Assembly (NCBI GenBank): GCA_017303475.1
Contig: JAFLBO010000027.1
Location: forward strand, 1-64,000
Direction: 5' to 3'
Source of the DNA: Chitinophagales bacterium
GTDB taxonomy: Bacteria; Bacteroidota; Bacteroidia; Chitinophagales; Saprospiraceae
Length of the DNA stretch: 64,000 bases
Part shown: one piece after another, positions 54,793 through 63,952 of the stretch
Position numbering within the stretch: position 1 is the stretch's first letter
Layout of the letters: each line of letters starts with the position of its first letter
Position numbers and translations under genes: made by a program
The notes under the pieces: model-generated
Seen by the model: the letters and a program-made list of their open reading frames with translations, nothing else
Database searches by the model: none
What the model was told of the DNA's origin: nothing

Positions 54793-56805
54793 CTATTTCT
54801 TAAACCTGTTATTCAAATAGAAGTACGTAATCGGGATATCCACTGCAATAAACGCCCCGTAACGGTAGCCACTGCGGTCTACTTCCAGGCCGTTTTCGGT
54901 TACTTTTCGCAATCCGGGGCCGAGTTGCCCGCCTACACCTAATGCAATGGGCCATTTACGGGGCAGGTGGTAGGTAAGGTAAAGTCCGGGAGAAAGTATA
55001 TTACTCCAGGTGAGCTCCGGCAGGTTTTGAGCGCTATCGTCTTTGAAACGGTAGGCCGTCACAGCGCCTACGTCAATGATGGGCACAAAAAGTCCCAAAC
55101 TGCCGTATTCGCGCACTTTAACTTTTATTTTCCCGGATTTCAGGGTATCCACCTTTGTTTCCGGATTGCGTTTACCAAGTCCCCACGACAAGCTCAATCC
55201 AAGCGGTGCAGCCACTGAACCGAAGTTCTGCACCTTACTTGTGCCATCCAGTACCTCCCAGCCACCGGCCAGACCTGTGTAAGCATTGAGCGCTACCGCA
55301 AACTGTCCGGGTTGCTTTTTCATTCTGCTGCTTCCTGGCGGCAAAGCAAAAGCTTCAATAGCCCGTTCCATTTCGTCCGGGGTATTAGCTTCTGCCACCG
55401 CAGCCATGAAGTTGGCGTATTTCAGCAACGTGGCAATCTTTTCCTTGTCGCTGCCAATAAGGTTGAGACAGTAAATTACATTGCTCACCGCGCCTGCAAA
55501 ATTGCGTTGCCGAACATTGAAATACAGGGAGTTGCAATGCCGCATCAGGAAAATATAATCGGTTGGAATGATGTCTTTTTCCCGGGCCAACATGGTTTTA
55601 CCCATCTGGTTGATGTTTTGCAAAATGTCGGTTACAGATTGCGCGTAGGCAAAAAAATCGTCGGCAGTGGTAGTTTCTGTTCCACTACTGCTGCGCAACG
55701 AGAATTGAGTAGCCTGGGTCAGATCGGCCATGGATTCAATGGATCTGCGCCAGTTGGCTACGAGATTCCCACCGGTGTTTCCCTGGGCCATTAGGGCACG
55801 CAGGTTGGTTTTTTGCGCCCCGGAATCGTCTAGAAATTGGATATCGCCGGCTTTTTGCCACAACAATCCCAGATAAATACGCAGCAAAACCGGGTCTTTC
55901 AGTTTTTCGCGGATTTCCTTTGAGGTATACCAGGGCATCTTTGGATCCATCGCATTGGGATTGCGGAAGGATTCAGAAAGCAGGTTCAAAAAGCGCAATC
56001 CGCCAGCCATATTGTACAACACCGGCATGGTTTCCGGAGTAGATTGAATGGCTGCATATGATGGGTCAGCCAGATAACTGATCATATCTACCGGCGATTC
56101 TCCATTTACCATCTGCTGGGCAATATGGAACATATCGGCAATTACAATACCGGCTTCTTTCTGCGTACAACCTTTACAAAATGAGTCATCCCGCACAAAG
56201 GTTTCCAGGCTCATGGGCAGGGAGGTCATATCCGCAGTAAAACCTTCCCGCAGAGATTCCAGATAATCATTGAACTGATACACATCGGAGTCTATGCGAA
56301 GCAGTTGCGCCTGGGTAAAGGGACAAAAATGACCAACATACCTGTCGTTGCGTACCGTTTCCTTGAATTCATCAAAAAAGGCTAAAGAAAGCTCCTGTTT
56401 GGTGCGTTTTACCAGAAACCGCGCCAACCCGTCGGCCAGGGTACTAACAGAAAAACCGGAAGCAGAAACACCCGCCTTAGAGGATTCAACCCGGTCTTCG
56501 CCTGCAAAACCAGCCAGCAGAACCCGGTTTTGGTCTGTTCGTTCTACCAACAGGAATACATTATCCCGGAAGGACTCCTCCACCCAAAATGTGGTCAGTG
56601 TGTCTTTTGTAATACAGTATTTGCGCATAATTTCCGAATGCCGGGCATCCAGCGCATCCCAGTTAAAAATAAGTCGCTGGTCAAAATCCGAAGCATCCGG
56701 CTGATCAAAATATTCGCGCAGTGCCTCTGCATCCTGCAACAGGGTTTGCGCGTGTGCGCCTGCGTGCAGGAGCAGGCAGAGCAAAAAGAAGAAAATTGGT
56801 CTCAT
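54793..56805 (-). CDS. Exported protein of unknown function, third gene of the subtilisin operon
   Basis: 670 aa, not recognised. The start MRPIFFFLLCLLLHAGAHAQ gives a signal peptide of 19-20 residues. Residues about 25-490 are mostly helical and hold two cysteines in a CKGC pair (SFCKGCTQKEAG). Residues about 500-670 become beta-rich with barrel-like strands (FAVALNAYTGLAGGWEVL, LGLSLSWGLGKRN, LYLTYHLP, IALGVGGQLGPGL, YGAFIAVDIPITYFYLNNRF), suggesting a small outer-membrane barrel or barrel-like C-terminus. The gene begins 11 bp after the subtilisin stop, so cotranscription is near certain. A substrate or effector relationship with the protease is possible but unproven. Confidence 0.72.
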   Translation of the reverse strand: MRPIFFFLLCLLLHAGAHAQTLLQDAEALREYFDQPDASDFDQRLIFNWDALDARHSEIMRKYCITKDTLTTFWVEESFRDNVFLLVERTDQNRVLLAGFAGEDRVESSKAGVSASGFSVSTLADGLARFLVKRTKQELSLAFFDEFKETVRNDRYVGHFCPFTQAQLLRIDSDVYQFNDYLESLREGFTADMTSLPMSLETFVRDDSFCKGCTQKEAGIVIADMFHIAQQMVNGESPVDMISYLADPSYAAIQSTPETMPVLYNMAGGLRFLNLLSESFRNPNAMDPKMPWYTSKEIREKLKDPVLLRIYLGLLWQKAGDIQFLDDSGAQKTNLRALMAQGNTGGNLVANWRRSIESMADLTQATQFSLRSSSGTETTTADDFFAYAQSVTDILQNINQMGKTMLAREKDIIPTDYIFLMRHCNSLYFNVRQRNFAGAVSNVIYCLNLIGSDKEKIATLLKYANFMAAVAEANTPDEMERAIEAFALPPGSSRMKKQPGQFAVALNAYTGLAGGWEVLDGTSKVQNFGSVAAPLGLSLSWGLGKRNPETKVDTLKSGKIKVKVREYGSLGLFVPIIDVGAVTAYRFKDDSAQNLPELTWSNILSPGLYLTYHLPRKWPIALGVGGQLGPGLRKVTENGLEVDRSGYRYGAFIAVDIPITYFYLNNRFKK

Positions 56806-56816
56806 GATCGGTTTGG

Positions 56817-57779
56817 TTAGAAGTTTCGGAAAAATGCCGGGTCGGTCTGACTTCCGGAAGCATTTTGAAGAGGGCTGCAACAAGCGCCCAGCAATTGGGC
56901 AAATTGCTGGCGCGTGGGAGTAGCGCCGCCGTTTTGTTTTTTGAAATGGCTCAAAGCCAGAACAGCCACGCCGCCCATGATAGCAACAGCGCCGGAATTG
57001 GAGAATTCCATATCGGCAGCATCCCCGTTTTTGGTAAGCAGTTTACCGGAAAAGCCTGCCAACATGAAAGAAATGTTCTGCGGGGTAATAACGGAAGAAA
57101 CCGATTCAAAGTTTACAGGCAATCGGGCCACGTTAAACACCTCTGTGCGCAGATTTGGAATATTATCAGAAGCGATATTAGCCCAGGGATCCGAAGGCTC
57201 CAGGTTTTTCAAAGGTGCAAAAATAAACATACGCTGTACCGAGGGCAGGTTAAACACCCGGTCAACCGCAGCCATATTGAGACCTTCAAACGGTAGCTGG
57301 GCTTTGGAAATGGACTGCCCCAGAATAACAATATCTGCTTTCAGGTTTCCAGCCAATTCTATGGCATCAAGTATATTTTTGGCAGTGGTCTTTTTGTCGT
57401 TGGCATTACGCGCCTTGATGATGAAGTATTTGGCGCCATTGGCCAAGCCGTTTACCAGGTCTTTATCTGCCGGTGGTACAGCAGGAATTTTCCCGACCAG
57501 CAGGGAAGCATACAAGGTGCCGTGTCCACGACCTTCCGTACCAAAAGCCTCGCCTACCAGGTCCTGACCGGTGAGTTTGGCTACAGAAAAGCCCGGGGCG
57601 CCGGTGAAAAATTTAGCGCCAGGCTGGTTTACATGTTCCAAAGAGGCGAGTCCGAGGTTTACGCCCCGGTCAATGTATGCTACTTTAACGCCATCGCCGT
57701 TGGCAGCAAGCCAATCAGCGGGCACCGGACTTCCGGGTAATTCAGCAATGGTTTTTGACCAGTCAAATGTAATAGGCAT
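56817..57779 (-). CDS. Divergent S8 subtilisin-like protease without signal peptide
   Basis: 320 aa. The triad is recognisable: Asp37 in GVKVAYIDRGVN, His86 in GRGHGTLYASLL and Ser262 in SNSGAVAIMGG. The Ser motif departs from GTSxAxP, reading SNSGAVA, and the oxyanion Asn of AAGN is not evident (FAPLKN in its place), so activity may be weak, specialised or lost. There is no signal peptide, propeptide or T9SS domain, so it appears cytoplasmic, unusual for a subtilase. It is the middle gene of a tight operon (gaps of 10 and 11 bp) between a 4-TM protein and an exported protein. That layout recalls conflict-system or regulatory proteases, by inference only. Confidence 0.78.
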   Translation of the reverse strand: MPITFDWSKTIAELPGSPVPADWLAANGDGVKVAYIDRGVNLGLASLEHVNQPGAKFFTGAPGFSVAKLTGQDLVGEAFGTEGRGHGTLYASLLVGKIPAVPPADKDLVNGLANGAKYFIIKARNANDKKTTAKNILDAIELAGNLKADIVILGQSISKAQLPFEGLNMAAVDRVFNLPSVQRMFIFAPLKNLEPSDPWANIASDNIPNLRTEVFNVARLPVNFESVSSVITPQNISFMLAGFSGKLLTKNGDAADMEFSNSGAVAIMGGVAVLALSHFKKQNGGATPTRQQFAQLLGACCSPLQNASGSQTDPAFFRNF

Positions 57780-57789
57780 AGGTGTTAGT

Positions 57790-58134
57790 TTATATCAGTT
57801 TATTCCAGCGCATCAACAGCAGTAATGCTGCCAAGGATACCGGAATTCTTGCCATTTGAAACCAGGGAAAACCTGTCATAAGCTCTATGCCAAATGCCCC
57901 GGTCATTCCCAAAATCATAGCCCACATTCCCCAGCGTTGATTTCTGAGGGAGCCTATTGCGCCTAATCCCGTGAGGGCTGCAGCAGCTACATATTGTGCG
58001 TAATAGGCCTCCATATCCGGGTATTGCGTCAGAAAATCGTTCCGCATCAATAAAAAATACAATACACCCACTACCATGCCAAACAGGGTTAGCATCAGGT
58101 AAACATGGTAAAATATCCGGGCAGCCTTATTCAT
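57790..58134 (-). CDS. Small 4-TM membrane protein, first gene of the subtilisin operon
   Basis: 114 aa from MNKAARIFYHVYLML; an ATG ten codons upstream is possible but adds a polar stretch. Four hydrophobic helices (about 6-28, 41-60, 66-86 and 93-112) with short loops; C-terminus RWNKLI is basic and probably cytoplasmic. No family recognised. It is divergent from rlmI across 60 bp. Confidence 0.72.
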   Translation of the reverse strand: MNKAARIFYHVYLMLTLFGMVVGVLYFLLMRNDFLTQYPDMEAYYAQYVAAAALTGLGAIGSLRNQRWGMWAMILGMTGAFGIELMTGFPWFQMARIPVSLAALLLLMRWNKLI

Positions 58135-58194
58135 ATCCAAGTTTGTGCCGCCAAAAATGCGCAAAAGCCCGAATTTGCAGCCTTAATTTTTCAA

Positions 58195-59412
58195 ATGATT
58201 CCTCCAATTCGCGTTTTTCTCCGTTCCGGTAAGGAAATTCCGGTACTTCGCTTTCATCCCTGGGTGTTCTCCGGCGCCATTGCCCGTACTGAAGGCCAGC
58301 CGGAAGACGGCGACCTGACTTCTGTTCACGATAAATCCGGTCAATTATTGGGCATCGGGCATTTTCACCATGGCAGTATTGCCGTCAGACTCATCAGTTT
58401 TGGTCCGGCCAACCTCAATGAGGTAGATTTTTGGTCTGATAAACTCCGAACTGCCTACGATGCCCGTTTGGCAGCACTGCCACAAATCTCGGATGCCCTT
58501 AATGGCGGCGCACCAACTGCATTCCGGCTGGTGCATGGAGAAGGCGACGGATTATCCGGGCTGATTGTAGATGTATACGGCCATACGGCTGTGGTACAAT
58601 GCCACAGTATCGGGATGCACCGTCAACGGGCCCTGATTTCAGCTGCGCTGCAAGCGGTGTTGGGTAAAAACCTGCTGGCGGTGTATGATAAAAGTGTGGA
58701 AAGTTTGCCTCCCAAATACGCAGAAACGCAGGAAAACGGCTACCTGTGGCGCGCTCCGGAACACATGGAAGACAGCGCCATCGTGAATGAGAACGGGGTC
58801 CAGTTCAGGGTGGACTGGGTGAACGGGCAAAAAACCGGTTTTTTCCTGGATCAACGGGAAAACAGACTCTTATTGGCCCAATATGCCCCCGGCAAAACGG
58901 TTTTAAACGCTTTTTGCTATACGGGTGGGTTTTCATGCTACGCACTTCAGGCCGGAGCGCAATTGGTTCATTCAGTGGATATTTCACCCAGAGCCATTGC
59001 CCTATGCAACGAAAACACAGATCTGAATACGCCATTTGAGGGCAAACACGAAGGATTTGCCGAGGATGTGATCAAGTTCCTGAAAAATACGGAACAAGCT
59101 TACGAGGTGGTGATCATTGACCCACCGGCGTATGCCAAGAGTTTAGACAAACGGCACAATGCAGTGCAGGGTTACAAACGCCTAAACGCCGAGGCTTTGC
59201 GTAAAGTTGCCCCGGGCGGCATCATGTTTACTTTTTCCTGCTCGCAGGTGGTGGATCGGGAATTGTTTTACCACACTGTAGCTGCAGCAGCGATGGAGGT
59301 TGGCCGACCGGTGCGGGTGCTACATCATTTATCCCAGAGCCCGGATCATCCGGTTAGCTTGTTTCATCCGGAGGGGTCGTATTTAAAGGGGCTTGTGCTG
59401 TATGTGGAGTAG
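58195..59412 (+). CDS. rlmI: RlmI-type class I SAM-dependent 23S rRNA (cytosine-5) methyltransferase
   Basis: 405 aa. The start MIPPIRVFLRSGKEIP precedes an N-terminal PUA domain (1-75; FHPWVFSGAIART) and is preferred over an upstream ATG in the divergent intergenic region. A central domain (about 80-190, DGLSGLIVDVYG) and a Rossmann methyltransferase domain (about 195-405) follow, with QKTGFFLDQRENR, LNAFCYTGGFSCYAL (SAM motif I), VDISPRAIALCNEN and DPPAYAKS (catalytic loop). It probably methylates a 23S rRNA cytosine (C1962 in E. coli). Cytoplasmic. It ends convergently with clpX across a palindrome. Confidence 0.88.
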   Translation: MIPPIRVFLRSGKEIPVLRFHPWVFSGAIARTEGQPEDGDLTSVHDKSGQLLGIGHFHHGSIAVRLISFGPANLNEVDFWSDKLRTAYDARLAALPQISDALNGGAPTAFRLVHGEGDGLSGLIVDVYGHTAVVQCHSIGMHRQRALISAALQAVLGKNLLAVYDKSVESLPPKYAETQENGYLWRAPEHMEDSAIVNENGVQFRVDWVNGQKTGFFLDQRENRLLLAQYAPGKTVLNAFCYTGGFSCYALQAGAQLVHSVDISPRAIALCNENTDLNTPFEGKHEGFAEDVIKFLKNTEQAYEVVIIDPPAYAKSLDKRHNAVQGYKRLNAEALRKVAPGGIMFTFSCSQVVDRELFYHTVAAAAMEVGRPVRVLHHLSQSPDHPVSLFHPEGSYLKGLVLYVE

Positions 59413-59436
59413 GTGAGGCGCGGAGTTTTTTTACCG

Positions 59437-59511
59437 CAGAGGCGAGGAGGCATTTAAACTGAGAGTCTCACTTGGAGTGAGACTCTCAGTTTAAGCGCCT
59501 CCGCGCCTCTC
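59437..59511. repeat. Inverted repeat between convergent rlmI and clpX
   Basis: Core arms 59454-59472 and 59476-59494 are perfect (19 bp, TGG loop); imperfect pairing extends outward through AGGCGAGGAGGC and GCCTCCGCGCCTC. The centre CTCACTTGGAGTGAG is identical to the centre of the hairpin at 30605-30673. It probably ends both transcripts. Confidence 0.9.
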
Positions 59512-59513
59512 TA

Positions 59514-60839
59514 TCAAGCAGCTTTCAGCCTTCCAATCCTGGAATGCTCCAGTTTTTCGGCTACGTAATCGCGGTCAATCACCATCTGCCGTTTTTCAGC
59601 ATGGTTGGCAGTGCTGGGAAGATCGAACATGGCATCTGTAAAAATGGCTTCACAGAGTGAACGCAATCCGCGGGCGCCCAGGTGATATTCCAGGGCAGTT
59701 TCAGCTATAAAATCCATGGCGGCCGGCTCAATCACGAGTTCCACACCTTCCATGGCAAACAATTTTTGATACTGTTTAAAAATGGCATTGCGTGGCTCGG
59801 TAAGGATGCGGCGCAGGGCATCCAGATCCAGTGGTTCCAGGTAGGTACAGATTGGCAAACGACCCAGCAACTCCGGGATCAGACCGTATGATTTCACATC
59901 AGCATGCGTAACGTATTGCAGGAGGTTATCGCGGTCAATACGAGCGGTGGATTTTTTATTAAACCCGATTACCTGGGTATTCACCCGACGGGCAATGAGC
60001 TTTTCAATGCCATCAAACGCACCACCACAGATAAACAGGATGTTTTCGGTATTCACCTTCACCATTTTCTGCTCCGGGTGCTTGCGGCCGCCCTGTGGAG
60101 GTACCATTACCTCGGAGCCTTCCAGCATTTTCAGCATACCTTGCTGTACACCTTCTCCGGAAACATCGCGTGTAATGCTCGGATTATCCTGTTTGCGGGC
60201 AATTTTATCAATTTCATCAATATACACGATGCCACGTTCGGCAGCTTCAACGTCCTGATCGCAGATTTGAAGCAAACGGGCCAGGATGCTCTCCACGTCT
60301 TCACCCACATAACCAGCCTCAGTGAATACCGTGGCATCCACAATGGCGAAGGGCACATTGAGCAACTTGGCGATGGTTTTAGCCAGCAGGGTTTTGCCCG
60401 TACCGGTTTGGCCTACGAGCAGGATGTTGGATTTTTCAATTTCTACATCATCCTCTTTACGCACCTTGCCTTTATTCTTTTCCAATTCCTGCAAGCGTTT
60501 GTAGTGGTTATATACCGCTACAGACAACACCTTTTTGGCATCGTCCTGCCCGATTACGTATTGATCCAGGAAGGTTTTGATGTCGCGCGGGGGAATGAGG
60601 TGAATAGGGCCTCCAAATCTTTCACTTTTCCCGGAGCCTGGCTGTGGCTCGGGCTTTTGCCGACGGTTTTCCCGCTTTACACCTGCGTTATCCAGTTCAA
60701 GATCAATGATGTCCTGTGCCTTTTCGGCGCAAGCCTCACAGATCTGTGCTTCCATACCGGATACCAAAATCATGACTTCCTCCTCTGTACGGCCACAAAA
60801 AGAGCAGTAGTTAGGAGGATTTTTACCGCGTTTATTCAT
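59514..60839 (-). CDS. clpX: ATP-dependent Clp protease ATP-binding subunit ClpX
   Basis: 441 aa. The start MNKRGKNPPNYCSFCG is the usual ClpX N-terminus; the longer upstream frame runs through the promoter and is rejected. The zinc-binding domain has Cys12, Cys15, Cys34 and Cys37. The AAA+ core has Walker A VGQTGTGKT, the AGYVGED pore loop, Walker B IVYIDEIDKIAR and the GLRSLCEAIF sensor-2 region. Hexameric unfoldase that recognises substrates and feeds ClpP. clpP is not adjacent, so ClpP must be elsewhere. It has its own -7 promoter element and is convergent with rlmI. Confidence 0.97.
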   Translation of the reverse strand: MNKRGKNPPNYCSFCGRTEEEVMILVSGMEAQICEACAEKAQDIIDLELDNAGVKRENRRQKPEPQPGSGKSERFGGPIHLIPPRDIKTFLDQYVIGQDDAKKVLSVAVYNHYKRLQELEKNKGKVRKEDDVEIEKSNILLVGQTGTGKTLLAKTIAKLLNVPFAIVDATVFTEAGYVGEDVESILARLLQICDQDVEAAERGIVYIDEIDKIARKQDNPSITRDVSGEGVQQGMLKMLEGSEVMVPPQGGRKHPEQKMVKVNTENILFICGGAFDGIEKLIARRVNTQVIGFNKKSTARIDRDNLLQYVTHADVKSYGLIPELLGRLPICTYLEPLDLDALRRILTEPRNAIFKQYQKLFAMEGVELVIEPAAMDFIAETALEYHLGARGLRSLCEAIFTDAMFDLPSTANHAEKRQMVIDRDYVAEKLEHSRIGRLKAA

Positions 60840-60862
60840 ATTATTAAAGAAAAATTGGGCTG

Positions 60863-60870
60863 CAAAGGTA
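60863..60870 (-). promoter_or_regulatory. -7 promoter element of clpX
   Basis: Reads TACCTTTG on the minus strand, 24 bp before the start codon. A TTTTTG lies upstream at shorter-than-usual spacing. A hairpin (TGCCGGCCCGAA with TTCGGACCGGCA, 60898-60923) sits just beyond it. Confidence 0.6.
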
Positions 60871-60931
60871 CGGCGAGCATTGCCCAAAAACGGCATTTGC
60901 CGGCCCGAATTTTCGGACCGGCAAAAAAATA

Positions 60932-60970
60932 GCTGGACGGTGGACGGTGGACGGTGGATGGTGGATGGAG
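60932..60970. repeat. 7-bp tandem repeat next to the SprB-repeat gene end
   Basis: About five copies of GGACGGT/GGATGGT directly after the stop codon of the minus-strand gene at 60973. Probably slippage-derived. Confidence 0.8.
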
Positions 60971-60972
60971 TG

Positions 60973-61755
60973 TTATCGTTGGATAAAGAAACGAGCAGTG
61001 CGGTTGAGGGAAGGCGCCAGCACCTGATACCAACCGGGAGGAAGCATTGTAAGCGAAACCGTAGCATTTGTCCCCTGTAGCCAAACAGATTCGCATAATT
61101 GGCCGGTGGCACTGAACACCTGCACCAGGGTAGGTTCTGATTCAGGTAATGTCAGATGTATAAGGTTGCTGGCCGGATTTGGAAAAACAACCAATGGCTG
61201 TGTAAGATCCGTTCCTGTGACCGCCGACGTGGCAGTCAGGGTAACAGGAGTGAGCACAAAAGTGCAGCCATTGGCATCGGTAGCTGTTTGGGTGTAGGTA
61301 CCTGCCGGGGCATCAATCAAGTCTTCTTCATTGGAAAACGGAATATTGGCCTGGTTTACCCATTGATACGCAACAGGAATGGTGCCACCGGTGGTTTCAA
61401 CCTCAACTGAGCCGGTGGGATTTACCAGTAGTGGCAGTTCTGTAATGGCTGTTAGTTGCAAGGCTTCCGGCTCAGCGAGTATGGCTGTAGCCATAGCCGT
61501 ACCACCGGCGGCATTTTGTACCGTTACCGCATAAGCGCCGGCGGGCAACCCGGTAAGTGAGGCGTTGGTGGCGCCGTTAGACCACTGAAAAGTGTAGGTA
61601 GAACCGGGAGGATTGACAACAGCGGTAAGTGCCCCATCGGCGGAGCCGTTGCATTGAACGTTTTGGTTTACCTGGATTTGAACGCTGAATTGAGCGTGTA
61701 TGATTTGGGCCATAAAAAGGAGGCCCAGCATAAGGCTGGAGGTTTGCATTTTCAT
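60973..61755 (-). CDS. Secreted SprB-repeat protein with T9SS sorting domain
   Basis: 260 aa from MKMQTSSLMLGLLFMAQIIH (signal peptide ending IHAQ; the ATG two codons on is equally possible). One SprB-like repeat (about 28-95: VQCNGSADGALTAVV...FQWSNGATNASLTGLPAGAY) and a second, weaker one (about 105-165) precede a T9SS type A sorting domain (about 178-260, LVVFPNPASNLIHL... RFFIQR). SprB repeats occur in gliding adhesins, but this protein is small, so it may be an accessory surface protein. It starts 31 bp after the fibronectin-III gene stop, so both are in one operon. Confidence 0.82.
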   Translation of the reverse strand: MKMQTSSLMLGLLFMAQIIHAQFSVQIQVNQNVQCNGSADGALTAVVNPPGSTYTFQWSNGATNASLTGLPAGAYAVTVQNAAGGTAMATAILAEPEALQLTAITELPLLVNPTGSVEVETTGGTIPVAYQWVNQANIPFSNEEDLIDAPAGTYTQTATDANGCTFVLTPVTLTATSAVTGTDLTQPLVVFPNPASNLIHLTLPESEPTLVQVFSATGQLCESVWLQGTNATVSLTMLPPGWYQVLAPSLNRTARFFIQR

Positions 61756-61786
61756 AATCAAACTGTAAAAATGGTGGAGAATGAGG

Positions 61787-63895
61787 TTACTTTCCTTTGG
61801 AAAAACGGACTTCAAAAGGCTCGCTTAGGTCCGACTCGCCGCCATCGGCCCAGATGACCTTGACGGCATATTGGTAGCCTTCCTTGTTGGACACCAGACT
61901 TTCATCGGTGAATTTACGGTCGGAGCCGGGCACCTGCCCAATGGGTTCAGGGGCATTGCCCGGAATATTCCTGTAAATCATGAACTGATAACGGCCGGAA
62001 GGCGCATAATCCCATTTCAGGGAAAAGGATTTGGCTTTTGTATCGTAAACGCCATTCAGGGCTTTAATTCCCGGGCGCAACCCATTATCCGCCCCGACAA
62101 CGCCTAGGGTAACAGATTTGCCAGACGACAAACCGGCATCGTCAAAAGTTTCCAGGGCGTATTCATACCGCAGACCCTGCCGGGCAGAGGTGTCAAGAAA
62201 TTCCGTTTTTGAAAATGTTGTTACATCTGCCAGGGTTTTCCATTGGGTATTGTTGGCATCTCTGCGAAGCAAAAGAGTTTTGACCACGTCCTTACTGCCA
62301 CTTTTAGCCCATTTCAACAGAATACCCTTTTGAGAAGCTGAATAATCGTTGATCAGGGCTTTTTCGGGAGCTATGGTATCTGGCAACGCTACCTCAATCA
62401 TTTCTGAAAACTCAGAAGCATTAAAGCTAAAATCCATGGCTACCACAGTGAAATAGACTTTTTCTGTGAGGGAGTTCAGTTTAACCCTGTGTTCGAAATG
62501 AGGCTCAAGCGGCAGTTCCTGTTCTGTAACCTGAAACCATTCCCGCTCTCTGGCGGTGGCCATAAATACCCTGTATCCCATAATATCGGGTTCTTTGCCG
62601 GCCTCCCAATTCAGAGAAATCAGTCCCGTGGAGTCGCAAACACCTTTCAAGCCAAGGGGTTTCGCTGGCACTTCGGCATCGTGGTGAATACCGCCAACCA
62701 CCGGACTCATATTGAAATTTTGCTTGTCGTCCAGGGCAAAAACAACGTAATAGTTGGTCATGAGCGGCACTGGATTTTCATCTATAAACTTTCGTGTCTC
62801 CTTAGTCAGAGGTTTTTCCATCAATGGGGCAAAAGGGCCATTGGCGCTCAACGAACGGCCAATAATCCATCCGGCATGGTCTGCGAACAGGGTATGATCA
62901 GCTTTCCAGGTAATTTCAAATTTATGGCCAACGTCTCGCGCCCAGAGCTCTACCGGAGGTAAGGGTGCATTCAGGTCTTTTCCCGTTCCGGTGAGTACCT
63001 CGCTGGGCAGACCAAACTCCGCAAAGGAATTCACCCCGATCACCCTGTATTGGTATGCCCGACCATTAATTACCTGAGAATCCACAAGATTAAAGTCTTC
63101 ATGTTGCCCTTCATTAAATCCAAAAACCAGCGGATATTGATTCAGTCGAACGAAGGTTTTGCCGCCATCAGAAGATTTTTCTACGAAGTAGGATGAAAAA
63201 AGAGCTCTGTTTGCCGGTCTGCTCCAGGCAATTTTGATGTTATGATCTCCCTCTTCCAGATAGGCTGAAAGTACCTTTTGAGGCTCCTGTGGGAAGGCGG
63301 GATAGACCATTACATAAGTCGTATCGGTTACAAAACCTTTGGTGGATGGGACATTAAATATGCGGTAAACATACTCTTTGGACTTATCCAGGCCTTTATC
63401 TTCAAAACGCAGCCCGAGTCCTTCAGCAGCTTGTTGGTTTAGTTCGGCAGCCTGAAGTGCAAAAGCATGGCGAAGGGATTGTTCGTTGTATTGTTCGTGC
63501 AGTAATCCCATTCCGGAAGCCCCGTTTTTGCCAAACATACTTTGTCCGTATAAGGCCTGAGCGGCTGTACCGATGGCTACATTGGTAGTATCAGCCTTAC
63601 TTTTCCATTCTGCCAGGGTGTACGGCTTAAATGCTTGTGGTTGAACCCGTTGAAAAGCCAGTTTGCGCAAATCGCCTGGTTTTTCAGGCACCTCAGCCCG
63701 TTCCAGCACATAGCCGTTTTTATTGGCGAGTCGCCAAACGGCATAAGAACGCGGCGCCCATCGAATGACTACAGATTCGGGTTTTACCAAAGCTGCAATG
63801 CCATAGCTGCCGGAGGTATCCATAGGCGCCTGTTGAGCCTGCACAGAGGATAAGACCAGCAGGACAAAAAAACAGAAGAATGTTATCTTTTTCAT
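61787..63895 (-). CDS. Exported fibronectin type III repeat protein
   Basis: 702 aa with signal peptide 1-21 (MKKITFFCFFVLLVLSSVQA). An N-terminal domain (about 25-200) contains aromatic strands and WKSKADTTNVAIGTAAQALYG. Four or five fibronectin type III modules follow (about 225-330, 340-435, 437-530, 535-625, 630-702), each with typical YxYRV, YxYAL or YQYAV strands. There is no T9SS sorting domain; it ends LSEPFEVRFSKGK. It is thus likely periplasmic or bound to an outer-membrane partner. First gene of an operon with the SprB-repeat gene. No enzymatic motif. Confidence 0.83.
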   Translation of the reverse strand: MKKITFFCFFVLLVLSSVQAQQAPMDTSGSYGIAALVKPESVVIRWAPRSYAVWRLANKNGYVLERAEVPEKPGDLRKLAFQRVQPQAFKPYTLAEWKSKADTTNVAIGTAAQALYGQSMFGKNGASGMGLLHEQYNEQSLRHAFALQAAELNQQAAEGLGLRFEDKGLDKSKEYVYRIFNVPSTKGFVTDTTYVMVYPAFPQEPQKVLSAYLEEGDHNIKIAWSRPANRALFSSYFVEKSSDGGKTFVRLNQYPLVFGFNEGQHEDFNLVDSQVINGRAYQYRVIGVNSFAEFGLPSEVLTGTGKDLNAPLPPVELWARDVGHKFEITWKADHTLFADHAGWIIGRSLSANGPFAPLMEKPLTKETRKFIDENPVPLMTNYYVVFALDDKQNFNMSPVVGGIHHDAEVPAKPLGLKGVCDSTGLISLNWEAGKEPDIMGYRVFMATAREREWFQVTEQELPLEPHFEHRVKLNSLTEKVYFTVVAMDFSFNASEFSEMIEVALPDTIAPEKALINDYSASQKGILLKWAKSGSKDVVKTLLLRRDANNTQWKTLADVTTFSKTEFLDTSARQGLRYEYALETFDDAGLSSGKSVTLGVVGADNGLRPGIKALNGVYDTKAKSFSLKWDYAPSGRYQFMIYRNIPGNAPEPIGQVPGSDRKFTDESLVSNKEGYQYAVKVIWADGGESDLSEPFEVRFSKGK

Positions 63896-63920
63896 ATTGC
63901 AGGGTTGTATTGCTATTTTG

Positions 63921-63952
63921 TTAAAACAAAGGTCCGAGCCGAAGCCCGGACC
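63921..63952 (-). terminator. Terminator of a minus-strand gene beyond the window
   Basis: In the minus transcript GGTCCGGGC-TTCG-GCTCGGACC forms a stem with a UUCG-type loop, followed by UUUGUUUU. It would end a gene lying to the right of the window; the final 48 bases contain no coding sequence. Confidence 0.7.

Noticed and set aside
60840..61112. N-terminal extension of ClpX
   Set aside because: It reads through the -7 promoter element, a tandem repeat and the adjacent gene end; canonical ClpX begins at the zinc-finger ATG at 60839.
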